From NCBI GenBank assembly GCA_964600595.1, contig CAZRKL010000022.1, positions 1 to 25,000 of the forward strand: a stretch of DNA of 25,000 nucleotides. The letters run 5' to 3'. The position numbers were made by a program, and so were the translations under genes. Source of the DNA: DAIOEK01 sp964600595 (GTDB taxonomy: Bacteria; Chloroflexota; Anaerolineae; Anaerolineales; Anaerolineaceae). The notes beneath the pieces are model-generated. The model did no database searches. It was given only the letters and a program-made list of their open reading frames with translations, and was not told where the DNA came from. This document shows, piece after piece, positions 23,343 through 25,000 of the stretch; the stretch's first letter is position 1, and each line of letters opens with the position of its first letter.

Positions 23343-24257
23343 CTATCTTACCACTTGAATTGCGTTTTGAATCATCTCGACAGATAAAAATTTACAGCTT
23401 GAAGCTGGTGTTGCGTAAATTTCCCCATCAGCGTGAACAAATAATGGGCGATCAGACTGTAATTCCAGGGTGCGGAATTTACCAAGGTGGCAATCTTTCA
23501 TTTTTTCATGAGATCCTTTCAAAACCTCAGGAAGAATGCGCAACATACGCAACCGGTTGACATGATCCACCATTAAATAATCCAGTACACCATCATCGGG
23601 TTTGGAATCAGGAGTCACATGGAAGCCACCACCTTCCCGTTTTCCGTTCATGAGTACTAAAAGCAAGAGGTCACTATCCACTTTCTGCCCATCTAACAAC
23701 ATTTTCAATTTAAATGGTTCATACTGAAAGAGGATTGTCTGCAAAACCGCGATGAGATACACTCCAAATCCTTGAACAAAACGGACCTTGCGAGACTTGA
23801 TGGTTACAATGGTGTCAAAACCAATGCCAATGGCGTTTGCCCAATATTCTTGTTTTCCTGAGGCATCTCGGACGATGCCAACATCTACCGGATTTGCTTT
23901 ACCTGAAAGAGCCTGTCGTAGCGCCTGTTCAGGCAATGCTGATATGCCGCAAGCATACGCAAAATCATTCCCTGAACCCACCGGCACAATTCCCATCTGG
24001 GGGCGTTTGCTTTCGGGTACCTGCATCAGTCCATTTAGAACCTCATGCATAGTGCCGTCTCCACCCATGGCAACAACAAGATCGTAGCCATCTTCCGCTG
24101 CCTGCCTGGCAAGTTCTGTGGCATGGGTCGGGTAATCTGTGCCTGTCCAATCCGCCCCTCCCATTTCACGGGCAATGGATTTAAGCGCGGAGGCAATTGA
24201 AATGGCTCTTCCCAGATTTGCGATCGGATTAAAGATCAGTTTTACGCGACGCGGCAT
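23343..24257 (-). CDS. YegS/DgkB-type diacylglycerol (lipid) kinase
   Basis: This 304-residue protein has the DAGK catalytic fold: IFNPIANLGRA (8-18), MGGDGTMHEVLNGL (64-77) with the nucleotide-binding GGDGT, and IVPVGSGNDFAYA (90-102). The length is typical of YegS/DgkB/BmrU lipid kinases. It should phosphorylate diacylglycerol or a related lipid with ATP at the inner membrane face, recycling lipid left over from glycan or headgroup transfer. The expected G-N in the GxGN motif is present; the N-terminal NPxxG has A in place of S/K. The start is supported by GGAG eight bases upstream. It is the first - strand gene of the right half and is divergent from the phosphofructokinase. The exact lipid substrate cannot be told from sequence. 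Confidence 0.87.
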   Translation of the reverse strand: MPRRVKLIFNPIANLGRAISIASALKSIAREMGGADWTGTDYPTHATELARQAAEDGYDLVVAMGGDGTMHEVLNGLMQVPESKRPQMGIVPVGSGNDFAYACGISALPEQALRQALSGKANPVDVGIVRDASGKQEYWANAIGIGFDTIVTIKSRKVRFVQGFGVYLIAVLQTILFQYEPFKLKMLLDGQKVDSDLLLLVLMNGKREGGGFHVTPDSKPDDGVLDYLMVDHVNRLRMLRILPEVLKGSHEKMKDCHLGKFRTLELQSDRPLFVHADGEIYATPASSCKFLSVEMIQNAIQVVR

Positions 24258-24341
24258 CTTTGTTCTCCAATGTATATCAGAATATATTTAACTTTAACCC
24301 AGAAAATTCCCACAGGTTCTGTTCTATAAAAATCTTGACTA

Positions 24342-24347
24342 TATAAT
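24342..24347 (+). promoter_or_regulatory. Candidate -10 element for pfkA
   Basis: An exact TATAAT lies about 30 bases before the pfkA ATG in an AT-rich tract. The upstream -35 (TTCTGT, 19-base spacing) is weak; TTGACT at 24335-24340 is too close to serve as its -35. The 119-base gap also must hold the divergent promoter for the lipid kinase. Confidence 0.35.
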
Positions 24348-24376
24348 CTATATATTCCTCATCTATGGAGGCAATT

Positions 24377-25000
24377 ATGAAAAAGCTGGCAGTACTAACT
24401 GGTGGAGGAGATGCTCCGGGGTTGAACGCGGTTATTCGTGCAGTGGTTAAGACTGCCATGCTGCAGTATCAAACCGCGGTTCTTGGCGTTCGTGATGGAT
24501 TCGATGGATTTGTGGAAGAAGATGGTATTTACCCTCTTGATTTGAACGCTGTTCGCGGAATTTTACCCAGGGGAGGAACAATTCTCGGCACCGCAAATCG
24601 GGGCAATCCTTTCGCTAGGAAGGTTATCGTTGATGGGAAAGAAGTTGTTGAAGATATCTCCGGCAAGATCATAGACCGCATTCACTCACTAGACCTGGAT
24701 GGGCTGATTGTTATTGGCGGGGATGGAACCCTCAAAATTGCGTATGAACTTTCATTGTTGGGGGTGCCAGTGGTTGGTGTTCCCAAAACCATTGATAACG
24801 ATGTTGCCGGAACTGAACTGTCTTTCGGTTTTGATACAGCTTTAAATACTGCGATGGATGCATTGGATAAGCTCCATACCACCGCCGAAGCGCATCACCG
24901 GGTTATGGTACTCGAATTGATGGGGCGTGATGCGGGTTTTATCACCTTAAATGCGGGGCTGGCTGGTGGTGCGGACGTGATTTTGATTCCAGAAATTCCA
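24377..25000 (+). CDS. pfkA: 6-phosphofructokinase, N-terminal part (3' truncated by window edge)
   Basis: The first 208 residues are visible; the frame is open to the window end. TGGGDAPGLNAVIR (8-21) is the phosphofructokinase nucleotide/phosphate-binding start. GGDGT (114-118) and VPKTIDNDV (135-143) follow, with D140 as the catalytic base of TIDND, then LELMGRDAGF. The enzyme phosphorylates fructose 6-phosphate in glycolysis. Gly at the GGDG position points to ATP use, while Lys before TIDND is the group-III (actinobacterial/PPi-like) form; ATP-dependent enzymes with this pair are known in actinobacteria. The donor is thus probably ATP, but PPi is not excluded. The start has a GGAGG site six bases upstream. 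It may be regulated with the divergent lipid kinase. Confidence 0.9.
   Translation, partial: MKKLAVLTGGGDAPGLNAVIRAVVKTAMLQYQTAVLGVRDGFDGFVEEDGIYPLDLNAVRGILPRGGTILGTANRGNPFARKVIVDGKEVVEDISGKIIDRIHSLDLDGLIVIGGDGTLKIAYELSLLGVPVVGVPKTIDNDVAGTELSFGFDTALNTAMDALDKLHTTAEAHHRVMVLELMGRDAGFITLNAGLAGGADVILIPEIP

Noticed and set aside
1..25000. CRISPR arrays, tRNAs, insertion sequences, integrases or phage genes
   Set aside because: No regularly spaced repeats, cloverleaf sequences, transposase motifs or terminal inverted repeats were seen on reading both strands.

Overview
The window looks like a chromosomal segment from an uncultured, probably anaerobic member of the Chloroflexota (Anaerolineae-like). 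This rests on inference from gene content: a bacterial XPB/Ssl2-type 'helicase C-terminal' protein, a glycine C-acetyltransferase, a group-III-type phosphofructokinase, many membrane-embedded GT-C glycosyltransferases, and moderate GC. No rRNA, tRNA, CRISPR array, insertion sequence or integrase was seen. No gene-free stretch exceeds 300 bases; the longest gap is about 180 bases (23162-23342).

Region 1 (1-19574, all + strand) is a tightly packed surface-glycan locus that enters from the left edge. In order it has: the C-terminal end of a capsule-polysaccharide-type glycosyltransferase; two tandem sulfotransferases; a GT-C membrane glycosyltransferase; a membrane-anchored alkaline-phosphatase/sulfatase-superfamily enzyme; a GT2 glycosyltransferase; a CMP-sialate-synthetase-like cytidylyltransferase; a second copy of the membrane sulfatase-like enzyme; a D-2-hydroxyacid dehydrogenase; a short-chain dehydrogenase; a DUF115/Maf-like protein; another GT2; a second GT-C protein; a Wzz-like chain-length regulator; a Wzy/O-antigen-ligase-like polymerase; a third sulfotransferase; a DUF6056-like membrane protein; and a final GT2. 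Most junctions are short or overlap (ATGA at 551, 10952 and 18798). The likely product is a Wzy-type polymer made on a lipid carrier, decorated with sulfate, possibly with a CMP-activated acidic keto sugar, and possibly with a phospho-substituent added outside the membrane. No flippase, initiating phosphoglycosyl transferase, PAPS-forming enzyme or nonulosonate synthase is visible here; these must lie outside the window or elsewhere in the genome.

Region 2 (19575-20266, + strand) holds two small genes, a DUF1232/YkvA-type membrane protein and a 73-residue cysteine-rich protein. It ends in a strong, probably bidirectional, intrinsic terminator at 20235-20265.

Region 3 (20278-24257, - strand) converges on that terminator. 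It encodes a YegS/DgkB-type lipid kinase, an XPB-like helicase C-terminal-domain protein and glycine C-acetyltransferase (kbl), the last two overlapping by 41 bases. Region 4 (24377 to the right edge, + strand) is the N-terminal 208 codons of a 6-phosphofructokinase, divergent from the lipid kinase across a 119-base AT-rich gap.

The most notable content is the combination of three sulfotransferases, a duplicated membrane AP-superfamily enzyme and a nonulosonate-like activation module in one Wzy-type locus. The individual families are known; this arrangement is the part worth following up.
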